From the NCBI GenBank assembly GCA_018062105.1, contig JAGOSV010000007.1, positions 1 through 34,432 on the forward strand: DNA of 34,432 nucleotides, written 5' to 3'. The DNA comes from Sterolibacterium sp. Lineage in GTDB: Bacteria; Pseudomonadota; Gammaproteobacteria; Burkholderiales; Rhodocyclaceae. How positions within the stretch are numbered: position 1 is the stretch's first letter; each line of letters opens with the position of its first letter. The notes below the pieces were generated by a model that worked only from the letters and a program-made list of their open reading frames with translations, ran no database searches and had not been told where the DNA came from. The position numbers and the translations under genes were made by a program. This document shows positions 7,926-16,621 of this stretch, one piece after another.

Positions 7926-10900
7926 ATGAAGCTGCAACCACAATTGCAACCGCAACCGCAACATTCTGGTCGTCGCCGTGGCCGCATTCGCATTGTGACG
8001 GCAACGGCGCTGTTCGATGGCCATGATGCGGCCATCAACATCATGCGGCGCATTTTGCAGGCCAGTGGTGCCGAGGTGATTCACCTTGGCCATCACCGTT
8101 CGGTGGAGGAGATCGTCGAGGCGGCCTTGCAGGAGGATGCCGACGCGGTTGCCGTGTCTTCCTACCAGGGCGGCCATGTCGAGTTCTTCCGTTACATGGT
8201 CGATCTGCTGCGTGCGCGGGGTGGGGCGGACATCCAGATATTCGGTGGTGGCGGCGGAGTCATCGTGCCCCATGAGATCGAGATGCTGCATGCCAGCGGT
8301 GTGACACACATCTATTCGGTGACGGATGGCCAGATGTTGGGGTTGCAGGGTATGGCCGACGACCTGTTGTCCCGCGTGGTGGCACAGAGGTCGTTGCGCT
8401 CCGAGCTGACCATGGCGGATGTTCAGCGCCTGGTTCAGGGCGATCGTCAAGCCTTGGGCCGTTTCATCACGGCGCTGGAGGATGGGTGTTGCCCGCATGC
8501 CGTCCGGGAGCAACTGCATTGCCAGGTAGCCACCGCTGGCCGCTCGGTGCCGGTGGTGGGCATCACCGGGACGGGCGGAGCCGGCAAGTCTTCGCTGACG
8601 GATGAGCTGATCCGCCGCTTCCGGCTTGATCAGGAGGATCGATTGCGGCTGGTGGTTCTGTCCATCGACCCGTCGCGCCGGCGCACGGGTGGTGCCTTGT
8701 TGGGCGACCGCATTCGCATGAACGCCATCGATCATCCGAATATCATGATGCGCTCACTGGCAACTCGCGATTCGGGCAGTGAGCTTTGTGCCGTGTTGCC
8801 CGAGGTGATCGCCGCCTGCCGGCTGACCGGCTTTGATCTGATCCTGGTGGAAACTGCCGGAATCGGCCAGGGCGATGCTGCCATTGCTCCGCTGGTCGAT
8901 GTGGCTCTGTATGTCATGACACCAGAGTTTGGTGCGGCAAGCCAGCTGGAGAAGATCGACATGCTGGATTATGCCGACATCGTGGTCATCAACAAGTTTG
9001 ACCGTAAGGGCGCCGAGGATGCGCTGCGCGATGTGTGCAAGCAGTTCCAGCGTAATCACGGACGCTTTGCCGAGTCGCCGGAGACCTTGCCGGTGTTTGG
9101 CACCGTGGCGGCACGCTTCAATGATGACGGGGTGACGGCTTGTTATCAGGCATTGCGTCAGCAGTTGGCGGCGGCGGGTCTGGTGCTGGCGGCTGGTGGC
9201 CTGCCGGTGGTTCACGTCCGTCATTCTTCACATTTGCAGGCCGTGGTGCCGGCCGGGCGGGTGCGCTATCTGGCCGAGATTGCTGATGCCGTGCGCAGTC
9301 ATCACCGTCGCGTCGAGGTGCAGGTGGCGCTGGCGCGTGAGTGTCAGGCATTGCGTGTGACCCAGGCGTTGCTGGCGACAGCCGGCCGGCCGGTGGATGA
9401 GGTAGCAGCCTTGTGTGCGTTCAAGGAGGCACAGAGGAGCGAGGAGGCACGTCGCCTGCTGGTGCAGTGGCCGCAGGTGCGTGCCGCCTATTCCTGTACG
9501 GAGGAGCAGGGCGCTTGCAGTCCGTTATTTTGTGAAACGTTGTCCGGCTTGCGTCTGCCCCGGGTAGCGTTGCCTGATGACGCGGCGGATGTCGATGAGG
9601 GCACGCTGCTACGTTTTTTGATGCGCGAGAATTTGCCGGGTGCCTATCCCTACACCGCCGGGGTTTTTGCCTTCAAGCGCGCAGATGAAGAGCCGACACG
9701 CATGTTTGCCGGCGAGGGCGATGCCTTTCGCACCAACCAACGATTTCATGCGCTGTCGGCGGGCATGCCGGCTCGGCGGCTGTCTACGGCTTTCGATTCG
9801 GTGACGCTGTACGGCAGTGACCCCGAGGTGCGGCCGGATATTTACGGCAAGATCGGCAATGCCGGTGTGTCGATTGCCACGCTCGATGATCTCCGGGAAC
9901 TCTATGCCTGGTTTGATCTTTGCGATCCTGCTGTGTCGGTGTCGATGACCATCAACGGCCCGGCACCAGTGTTGCTGGCGATGTATTTCAATGTTGCACT
10001 CGACCAGCAGGTCGAGAATTTTCGGGCTGCACAGGGACGTGCTCCAGACAGCGGGGAATGGCAGGCGATCCGGCAGCGGGTGCTGCATGCGGTGCGCGGC
10101 ACGGTGCAGGCCGACATCCTCAAGGAGGATCAGGGACAGAACACCTGCATCTTCTCGACCGAGTTTGCCTTGCGGATGATGGGTGATGTCCAGGAGTGGT
10201 TCATCCACCACGAGGTGCGTCATTTTTATGCGGTGTCGGTGTCCGGTTACCACATCGCCGAGGCTGGGGCGAATCCAGTCACCCAGCTGGCCTTTACGCT
10301 GGCCAATGGCTTTACCTATGTCGAAGCCTGCTTGGCACGCGGCCTGCGGATCGACGACTTTGCTCCCAGTCTGTCGTTCTTTTTCAGCAACGGCATGGAG
10401 CCGGAATATGCCGTCATCGGTCGGGTTGCCCGGCGCATTTGGGCGGTGGCGATGAAAGAGCGCTACGGTGCCAATGAACGCAGCCAGAAACTCAAGTATC
10501 ACATCCAGACTTCCGGCCGCAGCCTGCATGCGCAGGAGATGGCGTTCAACGACATCCGCACCACCTTGCAGGCGCTGATTGCCAGCTATGACCATTGCAA
10601 TTCGCTGCATACCAATGCCTATGACGAAGCCATCACCACGCCGACCGAGGATTCGGTGCGCCGGGCGTTGGCGATCCAGCTCATTATCAATCGTGAGTGG
10701 GGACTGTCGAAAAATCAGAATCCCAATCAGGGCTCCTTCATCATCGAGACCCTGACCGATCTGGTCGAAGAGGCCGTGCTGCGTGAGTTCGATGCGCTGA
10801 CGGCACGCGGCGGGGTGCTCGGTGCCATGGAAACGGGCTACCAGCGTAGCCGGATCCAGGAAGAGTCCTTGCACTATGAACGTCTGAAGCATGATGGCAG

Positions 10901-11201
10901 CCTGCCCGTCGTCGGCGTGAATACCTTTCTCAAGGCGCAGGGGATATCGCCAGCGGTATCGGCAGGGATGGTGCTGGCACGTTCATCAGAAGCCGAAAAG
11001 CAGTCGCAGTTGCAACGCCTGCAGACCTTTCATGAACGCCATCAGGCCGAGGTGGCCCGATGTCTGGTGCAATTGAAGCAGGCCGCACTGAATGGTGGCA
11101 ATGTCTTCGAGGTGTTGATGGAGGCTGTTCGTCACTGTTCGCTAGGACAGATCACGGCCGCCCTGCATGAAGTCGGGGGGCAGTATCGGCGAGGCATGTA
11201 G
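7926..11201 (+). CDS. icmF: Fused isobutyryl-CoA mutase IcmF
   Basis: This 1091-residue adenosylcobalamin enzyme interconverts isobutyryl-CoA and n-butyryl-CoA, and some homologs also act on isovaleryl/pivalyl-CoA. The domain order fits IcmF: a B12-binding domain with DGHDAA (residues 31-36; His is the cobalt ligand), a MeaB-like G-protein chaperone domain with P-loop GTGGAGKSS (about 215) and VVINKFDRKGAEDA as base-recognition segment, then the TIM-barrel mutase domain beginning near YPYTAGVFAFKR and including KIGNAGVSIATLDD, GQNTCIFSTEFALRMMGD and the C-terminal repair of HIQTSGRSLHAQE. The ATG at 7926 has GGGAGG 6 bases upstream; an earlier in-frame ATG lacks one. The fusion length is typical. 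It probably serves branched-chain amino acid or fatty acid catabolism. Confidence 0.95.
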   Translation: MKLQPQLQPQPQHSGRRRGRIRIVTATALFDGHDAAINIMRRILQASGAEVIHLGHHRSVEEIVEAALQEDADAVAVSSYQGGHVEFFRYMVDLLRARGGADIQIFGGGGGVIVPHEIEMLHASGVTHIYSVTDGQMLGLQGMADDLLSRVVAQRSLRSELTMADVQRLVQGDRQALGRFITALEDGCCPHAVREQLHCQVATAGRSVPVVGITGTGGAGKSSLTDELIRRFRLDQEDRLRLVVLSIDPSRRRTGGALLGDRIRMNAIDHPNIMMRSLATRDSGSELCAVLPEVIAACRLTGFDLILVETAGIGQGDAAIAPLVDVALYVMTPEFGAASQLEKIDMLDYADIVVINKFDRKGAEDALRDVCKQFQRNHGRFAESPETLPVFGTVAARFNDDGVTACYQALRQQLAAAGLVLAAGGLPVVHVRHSSHLQAVVPAGRVRYLAEIADAVRSHHRRVEVQVALARECQALRVTQALLATAGRPVDEVAALCAFKEAQRSEEARRLLVQWPQVRAAYSCTEEQGACSPLFCETLSGLRLPRVALPDDAADVDEGTLLRFLMRENLPGAYPYTAGVFAFKRADEEPTRMFAGEGDAFRTNQRFHALSAGMPARRLSTAFDSVTLYGSDPEVRPDIYGKIGNAGVSIATLDDLRELYAWFDLCDPAVSVSMTINGPAPVLLAMYFNVALDQQVENFRAAQGRAPDSGEWQAIRQRVLHAVRGTVQADILKEDQGQNTCIFSTEFALRMMGDVQEWFIHHEVRHFYAVSVSGYHIAEAGANPVTQLAFTLANGFTYVEACLARGLRIDDFAPSLSFFFSNGMEPEYAVIGRVARRIWAVAMKERYGANERSQKLKYHIQTSGRSLHAQEMAFNDIRTTLQALIASYDHCNSLHTNAYDEAITTPTEDSVRRALAIQLIINREWGLSKNQNPNQGSFIIETLTDLVEEAVLREFDALTARGGVLGAMETGYQRSRIQEESLHYERLKHDGSLPVVGVNTFLKAQGISPAVSAGMVLARSSEAEKQSQLQRLQTFHERHQAEVARCLVQLKQAALNGGNVFEVLMEAVRHCSLGQITAALHEVGGQYRRGM

Positions 11202-11242
11202 CCGGCTGGCCGGAATGGCGCGGGGCTGGCGGATGTGCCGTC

Positions 11243-11276
11243 GTTCCGGCGCATGCGACGGGTGCATGGCCGGAAC
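11243..11276 (+). terminator. Hairpin downstream of icmF
   Basis: GTTCCGGC (11243-11250) pairs perfectly with GCCGGAAC (11269-11276), with further partial GCATGC/TGCATG pairing inside. There is no T-tract, so it would be a factor-dependent terminator or mRNA 3' stabiliser for icmF at best. Confidence 0.35.
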
Positions 11277-11292
11277 AGTGGGGCGGTGCGTT

Positions 11293-11390
11293 ATTGATCC
11301 GGTGCGGTGATGTATGAACCGTTTGCCCTGAGCTTGTCGAAGGGCTTCGACAGGCTCAGCCCGAACGGAACTTCATCTGGCCGGATCAAT
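11293..11390. repeat. Nested inverted repeat (REP-like cruciform)
   Basis: An outer perfect 10-base pair (ATTGATCCGG 11293-11302 with CCGGATCAAT 11381-11390) encloses an inner imperfect hairpin at 11319-11368. The inner arms include GCCCTGAGC...GTCGAAG and CTTCGAC...GGCTCAGCCC. The inner sequence belongs, from memory, to a dispersed repeat common in GC-rich proteobacterial intergenic regions. It sits between the converging icmF and ferritin-like genes and may double as a bidirectional terminator. Confidence 0.7.
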
Positions 11391-11409
11391 AGCGAGTTGG
11401 CGAGTCAGT

Positions 11410-11865
11410 TCAGCCTGTGAACGCGGCGGTGTCCCCCGGGCGGCGCAGCATCTTGTTGACTTCGTCCAGGTGCAGAGCCTCGCTGACGATCATTTCACGG
11501 GCATATTCTTCGAGCAGCACCGATTGTCCTTCGACGATGCTGAGCAAGTTCTTGTAGGCTTCTAGGGCGGATTTTTCGTGTGCCAGGCTTTCGCGCAGGA
11601 TGTCGCCGATGTCATGTTGCTGGGTTTCCAGCAGGGGGCCGATCTTGAGTGAAGGGTGGCCACCCAGCAGGGTCACCAGTTCACCGGCCTTTTGTGCGTG
11701 TGCCAGGCTTTCACTGGCATTGGCCTTCATCCACGAGACGATGGGGATGCGGTTGTAGCCATAAATCATCAGGGCGTAATGGCTGTAGCGAACCACGCCG
11801 GCCAGTTCCAGTTCCATGATGTGGTTGAGCGCGTCGCTGGCGGATTGTGTCGTCTGTTCGTTCAT
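11410..11865 (-). CDS. Ferritin-like / bacterioferritin-family protein
   Basis: This 151-residue four-helix protein has spaced acidic and histidine residues consistent with a diiron site: E20 (MELELAGVVRY), E52 and H56 (ASESLAHA), E97 (LAHEKSALEAY), and E129 with H132 (SEALHLDEV). Classical bacterioferritin has a haem-ligand methionine directly after the second-helix glutamate; here that residue is serine, so haem binding in the usual way is doubtful. Such proteins oxidise and store iron or protect against peroxide. The start has AAGGAAG five bases upstream. It stands alone between a repeat and the cold-shock leader, so no partner is indicated. Confidence 0.8.
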   Translation of the reverse strand: MNEQTTQSASDALNHIMELELAGVVRYSHYALMIYGYNRIPIVSWMKANASESLAHAQKAGELVTLLGGHPSLKIGPLLETQQHDIGDILRESLAHEKSALEAYKNLLSIVEGQSVLLEEYAREMIVSEALHLDEVNKMLRRPGDTAAFTG

Positions 11866-12199
11866 GGTGCTTCCTTTCGGGTGGGTGAGTGGTGGGTGAT
11901 GGATGACCGGGGGATGATGGTGCGACAGCAGGGTGGATTGTAAGCGACCTTTTTTCTGCTGGAATTATCTTTTGGGGGGGTTTGTTGACAAGCTGATTTA
12001 AAATGTGTAAAAAGCCCGCGATGTTTGTTGTCATCAAGATGGGCTGAGGGTTCGTAAGACTCCAAAGCTGCTTCGGACGGTTCGCCACTTTTCATCACTT
12101 GGTGTTTCCGTTGCTGTAGCGTGCTTGACGTGCAAACATGCTCTGGCTTGTTTTTTGTGACATGTCGGGTTTGAGTGTTTTTTTTAAGGAATAGGTTTT
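11866..12199. other. 334-base intergenic region holding the cold-shock promoter and leader
   Basis: No credible coding frame is seen. The left part is upstream of the ferritin-like gene. The centre has the predicted cold-shock gene promoter. About 180 bases from 12020 to 12199 would be the untranslated leader of the cold-shock mRNA, ending in a T-rich stretch and an AAGGAA ribosome site. Confidence 0.6.
11985..12013 (+). promoter_or_regulatory. Predicted sigma-70 promoter of the cold-shock gene
   Basis: A perfect -35 TTGACA (11985-11990) is followed after 17 bases by TAAAAA (12008-12013). Transcription from here would give a leader of about 180 bases. Long leaders of comparable size act as RNA thermosensors in enteric cspA, so the layout suggests post-transcriptional cold control. 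Confidence 0.6.
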
Positions 12200-12403
12200 A
12201 TGGCACAAGGTACTGTCAAGTGGTTCAACGACGCCAAGGGTTTTGGCTTCATCACTCCGGATGATGGCAGCGAGGATCTGTTCGCGCATTTCTCGGCTAT
12301 CACCATGGCTGGCTTCAAGTCCCTGAAAGAGGGCGAGAAGGTTTCGTTTGATGTGGTGCAAGGCCCCAAGGGCAAGCAGGCAGCCAACATCCAGAAGCCC
12401 TGA
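12200..12403 (+). CDS. Cold-shock protein, CspA family
   Basis: The 67-residue single-domain OB-fold protein starts [20 protein letters not shown]. It contains both nucleic-acid-binding motifs, RNP1 (KGFGFI, residues 13-18) and RNP2 (DLFAHF, residues 26-31). It binds single-stranded RNA and melts secondary structure, acting as an RNA chaperone. Size is normal. AAGGAA precedes the ATG, a long leader lies upstream and a strong intrinsic terminator 33 bases downstream, so it is a single-gene transcription unit. Whether it is cold-induced or constitutive cannot be read from the protein. Confidence 0.97.
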   Translation: MAQGTVKWFNDAKGFGFITPDDGSEDLFAHFSAITMAGFKSLKEGEKVSFDVVQGPKGKQAANIQKP

Positions 12404-12436
12404 TGATCCATTAGCGTCCCGACGCTCAGGATTTCA

Positions 12437-12469
12437 GCCCGCCGGCATGCAAGTGCCGGCGGGCTTTTT
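12437..12469 (+). terminator. Intrinsic terminator of the cold-shock gene
   Basis: A perfect 11-base GC-rich stem (GCCCGCCGGCA 12437-12447 with TGCCGGCGGGC 12454-12464), a 6-base loop and TTTTT (12465-12469) form a textbook rho-independent terminator. Confidence 0.93.
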
Positions 12470-12603
12470 CTTTGGTTGTCCGGCAACGATTCATAAACGC
12501 CCCGGCTGCAATCCGGTAACATGCGTTCTTCGATGTGCCTGTCTGACCACAAGCGGCCGGCGGGTGGCTTTCTGTTTTCGGCTTTCCCCATTTGTCTGTG
12601 CTC

Positions 12604-14145
12604 ATGCCTGCAGCCCGTATCGATTATCTGGAGAAAATTCTTAACGCCCGTGTGTATGACGTGGCCGTCGAGACACCGCTGGAACTGGCACCCAACCTTT
12701 CCAGTCGCACGGCCAATCGCATTCTCATCAAGCGTGAAGACATGCAGCCGGTGTTTTCGTTCAAGCTGCGCGGCGCGTACAACAAGATGGTGCGGCTGAC
12801 ACCGGCTCAGCGGGCGCGTGGCGTCATCACGGCCTCGGCGGGCAATCATGCCCAGGGAGTGACCTTGTCGGCGCAGCGCCTGGGCTGTCGGGCGGTCATC
12901 GTCATGCCAGTGACGACGCCGAACATCAAAATCCGTGCGGTCGAGGCGCGTGGTGGCGAGGTGGTGCTGGCGGGTGAGTCCTTCCGCGAGGCTTATGTTC
13001 ATGCCTTGCAGCTGGAGAAACAGCATGGTCTGACCTTTGTTCATCCGTATGACGACCCTGAGGTCATTGCCGGGCAGGGCACCATCGGCATGGAGCTTTT
13101 GCGCCAGCATCCTGATCCGCTCGATGCCATCTTCTGTCCGGTGGGCGGGGGCGGGCTGATTGCCGGGGTGGCGGCATATGTGAAGCGACTGCGGCCGCAG
13201 ACGAGAATCATCGGGGTGGAAACTACCGACGCCGATGCCATGGATCGTTCGCTGAAGGCAGGGCGACGGGTGACGTTGGAGAATGTTGGGCTGTTTGCCG
13301 ATGGTACGGCCGTCAAGCAGGTCGGGCGCGAGACGCTGCGCCTGTGTCGCGCGTATGTCGACGAGATGGTGCTGGTCGATACCGATGCGCTGTGCGCGGC
13401 GATCAAGGATGTGTTCGAAGATACCCGGGCGGTGCTGGAGCCATCGGGTGCGCTGGCGGTTGCCGGTGCCAAGGAGTACATCCGGCGTCACCATTTGCAG
13501 GGGCAGACGCTGGTAGCGGTCGCCTCCGGTGCCAATATGAATTTTGACCGGCTGGGGTTTGTGGCCGAGCGTGCTGAGGTCGGGGAGCATCGCGAGGCCA
13601 TCCTGGCCGTGACCATACCCGAGCGTCCGGGCAGTTTTCGCAAATTTTGCACGCTCATTGGCGCACGTAACATCACCGAGTTCAACTACCGCTTTGCCTG
13701 CCCCGAGGAGGCGCAGGTGTTCGTCGGAGTGCAGGTGGCGCATCGGGCGGAAACGGCGAAACTGGTTGCCTCCCTGCAGAAGAAGGGGCTGGCGACGATC
13801 GATCTGTCCGACGATGAAATGGCCAAGCTGCATGTGCGCCACATGGTGGGTGGGCATGCACCTCAGGTGGAGGACGAACTGCTTTATCGCTTCGAGTTTC
13901 CTGAGCGCCCCGGTGCCCTGATGCGTTTCCTGGAAAGCATGAGCGCTGGCTGGAACATCACGTTGTTCCATTACCGCAATCACGGTGCCGACCATGCGCG
14001 GGTATTGGTCGGCATGCAGGTGCAGCGCGGCCAGATGCGTCATTTCCGGACTTTCCTCAAGAGCCTGGGTTATCGCTATTGGGATGAAAGCAACAATCCG
14101 GCCTATCGCCTGTTTCTCGGCCCGGGGGCGGTGTGCGCACGCTAG
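12604..14145 (+). CDS. ilvA: Threonine ammonia-lyase (biosynthetic)
   Basis: The 513-residue PLP enzyme converts threonine to 2-oxobutanoate, the first step of isoleucine synthesis. The PLP lysine lies in FSFKLRGAYNKM, and the phosphate-binding loop is the glycine-rich PVGGGGLIAG. SAGNHAQG marks the substrate loop. Two ACT-like regulatory domains follow (ERPGSFRKFCTLIGARNITE and FEFPERPGALMRFLESMSAG), so feedback inhibition by isoleucine is expected. Length matches the biosynthetic enterobacterial enzyme (514 residues). The ATG at 12604 was chosen because MPAARIDYLEKIL matches the family start; TTG and GTG codons lie just upstream and no clear ribosome site is present. The next gene begins 11 bases after its stop. 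Confidence 0.95.
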   Translation: MPAARIDYLEKILNARVYDVAVETPLELAPNLSSRTANRILIKREDMQPVFSFKLRGAYNKMVRLTPAQRARGVITASAGNHAQGVTLSAQRLGCRAVIVMPVTTPNIKIRAVEARGGEVVLAGESFREAYVHALQLEKQHGLTFVHPYDDPEVIAGQGTIGMELLRQHPDPLDAIFCPVGGGGLIAGVAAYVKRLRPQTRIIGVETTDADAMDRSLKAGRRVTLENVGLFADGTAVKQVGRETLRLCRAYVDEMVLVDTDALCAAIKDVFEDTRAVLEPSGALAVAGAKEYIRRHHLQGQTLVAVASGANMNFDRLGFVAERAEVGEHREAILAVTIPERPGSFRKFCTLIGARNITEFNYRFACPEEAQVFVGVQVAHRAETAKLVASLQKKGLATIDLSDDEMAKLHVRHMVGGHAPQVEDELLYRFEFPERPGALMRFLESMSAGWNITLFHYRNHGADHARVLVGMQVQRGQMRHFRTFLKSLGYRYWDESNNPAYRLFLGPGAVCAR

Positions 14146-14156
14146 AGGCAACGGAC

Positions 14157-16583
14157 ATGGGGCAGGCCTTGCTGCACATGGGGTATCAGCGCATGCATCA
14201 CACCGTGTTGATGACCCTGGGGATTTGCTCGATCTTCTTTTTTATCTTCCGGCCTTTTTTCCCGATGCCGCAGGGCTGGTTCTGGATTGCTGCCCTGATG
14301 GCCGTGGCCGCCTTGCGTTATGTTCTATGGCTGGCTTATGGCCTGGCCTCGCGCCGGCAGACGAGGCTCGGTAGGCTGTGGACGTGGCTGTATGTCGGGA
14401 TGGCTGTGCTGGCCGGAGCCAGCTGGTCGCTGGGGGCGGTGCTGCTGCTGCAGACCACGACCTCGTTCGACCTGCTGCTGATCGTGACCTTGACGGTGCT
14501 GGCCGTCAGTGCCGTGGCCGTATCTTCGCTGGCCGTGCAGCCGTGGGCCATGCAGGGATTTTTGCTGGCGGCGATCCTGCCGGCCGTGCTGGCTCTGATG
14601 ATGCAGGGCGAGCGGTTTGCCGGTATTGCGGCGGGTGTGCTGTGTGCTGGCGGGGTGCTGCTGTCCCTGTCCGGACGTGAATCGGGCAAGACGATAGTCA
14701 AGCTGGTGGCGACCCGGATGGAGCTGTCGCAGGCCATGCAGACGGTGCAGCAAGCCTTGCTGGCCAGCGAGCAGGCCGCCCAGCAGGTGCTTGAACTGAA
14801 TGGACAGCTGGAACAGCGTGTGATGGATCGCACACAGGAGCTGTCGCTGAAGGATGCCGCCCTGAGCGAGGCGCTGGCTTTGAACCAGGAGATATTCATG
14901 GCCTCGGCGGCCGGCATGGCGGTCTATCGCGCTGACGGGCCATGCATCATGGGCAACCCGGCCTTCGTCGAGATCGTCGGTGGGACGGCGGAATCCATCC
15001 TGGCAGATGATTTTTTGAAGCGGGAAGCCTGGCAGGCGACCGGGGGGCGCAAGGCCGCGTTGCGGGTTCTGGCGACCGGACGCAAGGAGGTGCTGCATGT
15101 CGAGACGACTACCAGTGCCGGTCTCAAGCTGTGGCTGTATTGCCAGCTCATGCGCATCGAGCATCAGGGTGAGCTACATCTGCTGGTGATGACCCAGGAT
15201 ACGACCCAGTACAAGATGGCCGAGGAGGAAATTCGTCAGCTGGCGTTTTTCGATCATCTGACCAACCTGCCCAACCGCCGTCTTCTGCTCGACCGACTGC
15301 ATCAGGCGCGCATCGCTGCGAGGCGGCACGGTTGCCATGGTGCATTGATGTTGCTCGACATGGATAACTTCAAGGCGCTCAACGACACCCTGGGACATGA
15401 CGTGGGGGATCGTTTCCTGATCGAAGTGGCCAGCCGTTTGCGGCGCTGTGTACGCTCCGGTGACACGGTGGCGCGGCAGGGGGGCGACGAGTTCATGATC
15501 GTCCTCGAAGACATCAATGGCGGCATGCTGGCCGCCTCACAGGTAGAAAGTGTTGCCGTCAAAATCCTGCAGGCCATCAGCCAGCCGTATCAGCTCGAGT
15601 TGAATGCGATTTCGGGACGCCCACAGACCTACAGCTACCATTGCACTTCTAGTATCGGCATTGCCTTGTTCCAGGATGACACCCTGACCGTCGAAGAACT
15701 CATGAAACACGCGGATACCGCGATGTATCAGGCCAAATCGGCAGGACGCAATGGTCTGCGGTTTTTCGATCCGGAAATGCAGGCAGAAGTCACCGCGCAT
15801 GTGACGCTGGAAAACGAGCTGCGCGAGGCGGTGCGGCGCAATGAGTTCGTCCTGCACTATCAGCCCCAGGTGGATCACGAAGGCCGCATCATCGGTGCCG
15901 AAACCCTGGTGCGCTGGCAACATCCCCAGCGGGGGCTGATCGGTCCGGGAGAGTTCATTTCTCTGGCCGAGCTGAACGGGCTGATCCTGCCCATCGGCCA
16001 TTGGGTGCTGGAGCAGTCCTGCCAGCAATTGCAGGCCTGGTCAGAGCGTCCGGAGTGTCGTCATCTGACGTTGGCTGTCAATGTCAGCGCCCGCCAGTTT
16101 CTGCGCACGGATTATGTCGAGCAGGTGGTGGCGGTGCTCGAACGTAACGGCATCCGTCCAGATCAGCTCAAGCTGGAGCTGACGGAAAGCCTGCTGGCAC
16201 ACGATGTCGATGACATCGTGGCAAAAATGACCGCACTCAAGGCGCACGGCGTCAATTTCTCGCTCGACGATTTTGGCACCGGCTATTCTTCCCTGGCCTA
16301 TCTGAAGCGCTTGCCGCTCGATCAGCTCAAGATCGACCAGTCTTTCGTGCGGGATGTCCTGAGCGACCCGAACGATGCCACCATCGCCTGCACCATCGTG
16401 GCCCTGGGGCAGAGCATGGGGCTCAGCGTCATCGCCGAAGGGGTCGAAACCCAGGCGCAGCGCGAGTTTCTGGCCAGCAACGGCTGTCACCTCTATCAAG
16501 GATATTTCTTCAGCAGACCGGTGCCGCTCACGGTGTTAGAGCAATTGCTGTCAGAATCGCCGGTGCTGCCGGCGGGGCGCTGA
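14157..16583 (+). CDS. Membrane GGDEF-EAL c-di-GMP signalling protein
   Basis: The 808-residue protein begins with about six hydrophobic segments (residues 15-190), then a coiled coil (about 195-240), a PAS-like domain (about 245-355), a GGDEF domain with intact GGDEF in ARQGGDEFMIVLED, and an EAL domain. The product-inhibition I-site RSGD lies five residues before GGDEF. The EAL signature reads ETL, but other metal and catalytic positions look present: NVSARQF, LELTES, DDFGTGYSSL, LKIDQSFV and AEGVETQ. It may therefore both make and degrade c-di-GMP. The ATG at 14157 is preferred; its AGAGG ribosome site overlaps the ilvA stop codon, suggesting cotranscription. The sensed signal is unknown. 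Confidence 0.92.
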   Translation: MGQALLHMGYQRMHHTVLMTLGICSIFFFIFRPFFPMPQGWFWIAALMAVAALRYVLWLAYGLASRRQTRLGRLWTWLYVGMAVLAGASWSLGAVLLLQTTTSFDLLLIVTLTVLAVSAVAVSSLAVQPWAMQGFLLAAILPAVLALMMQGERFAGIAAGVLCAGGVLLSLSGRESGKTIVKLVATRMELSQAMQTVQQALLASEQAAQQVLELNGQLEQRVMDRTQELSLKDAALSEALALNQEIFMASAAGMAVYRADGPCIMGNPAFVEIVGGTAESILADDFLKREAWQATGGRKAALRVLATGRKEVLHVETTTSAGLKLWLYCQLMRIEHQGELHLLVMTQDTTQYKMAEEEIRQLAFFDHLTNLPNRRLLLDRLHQARIAARRHGCHGALMLLDMDNFKALNDTLGHDVGDRFLIEVASRLRRCVRSGDTVARQGGDEFMIVLEDINGGMLAASQVESVAVKILQAISQPYQLELNAISGRPQTYSYHCTSSIGIALFQDDTLTVEELMKHADTAMYQAKSAGRNGLRFFDPEMQAEVTAHVTLENELREAVRRNEFVLHYQPQVDHEGRIIGAETLVRWQHPQRGLIGPGEFISLAELNGLILPIGHWVLEQSCQQLQAWSERPECRHLTLAVNVSARQFLRTDYVEQVVAVLERNGIRPDQLKLELTESLLAHDVDDIVAKMTALKAHGVNFSLDDFGTGYSSLAYLKRLPLDQLKIDQSFVRDVLSDPNDATIACTIVALGQSMGLSVIAEGVETQAQREFLASNGCHLYQGYFFSRPVPLTVLEQLLSESPVLPAGR

Positions 16584-16621
16584 AGTCCCCGCCTGGCGAC
16601 TTATAGTTTGCTGCTTGCAGC

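Noticed and set aside
11862-12098. Small gene upstream of the ferritin-like gene
   Set aside because: The open frame overlaps the cold-shock promoter region on the other strand, has no ribosome site and a low-complexity product.
12184-14151. Antisense frame opposite ilvA and the cold-shock gene
   Set aside because: Covers two well-supported genes and a terminator; the product is rich in His/Arg/Gln as usual for antisense frames.
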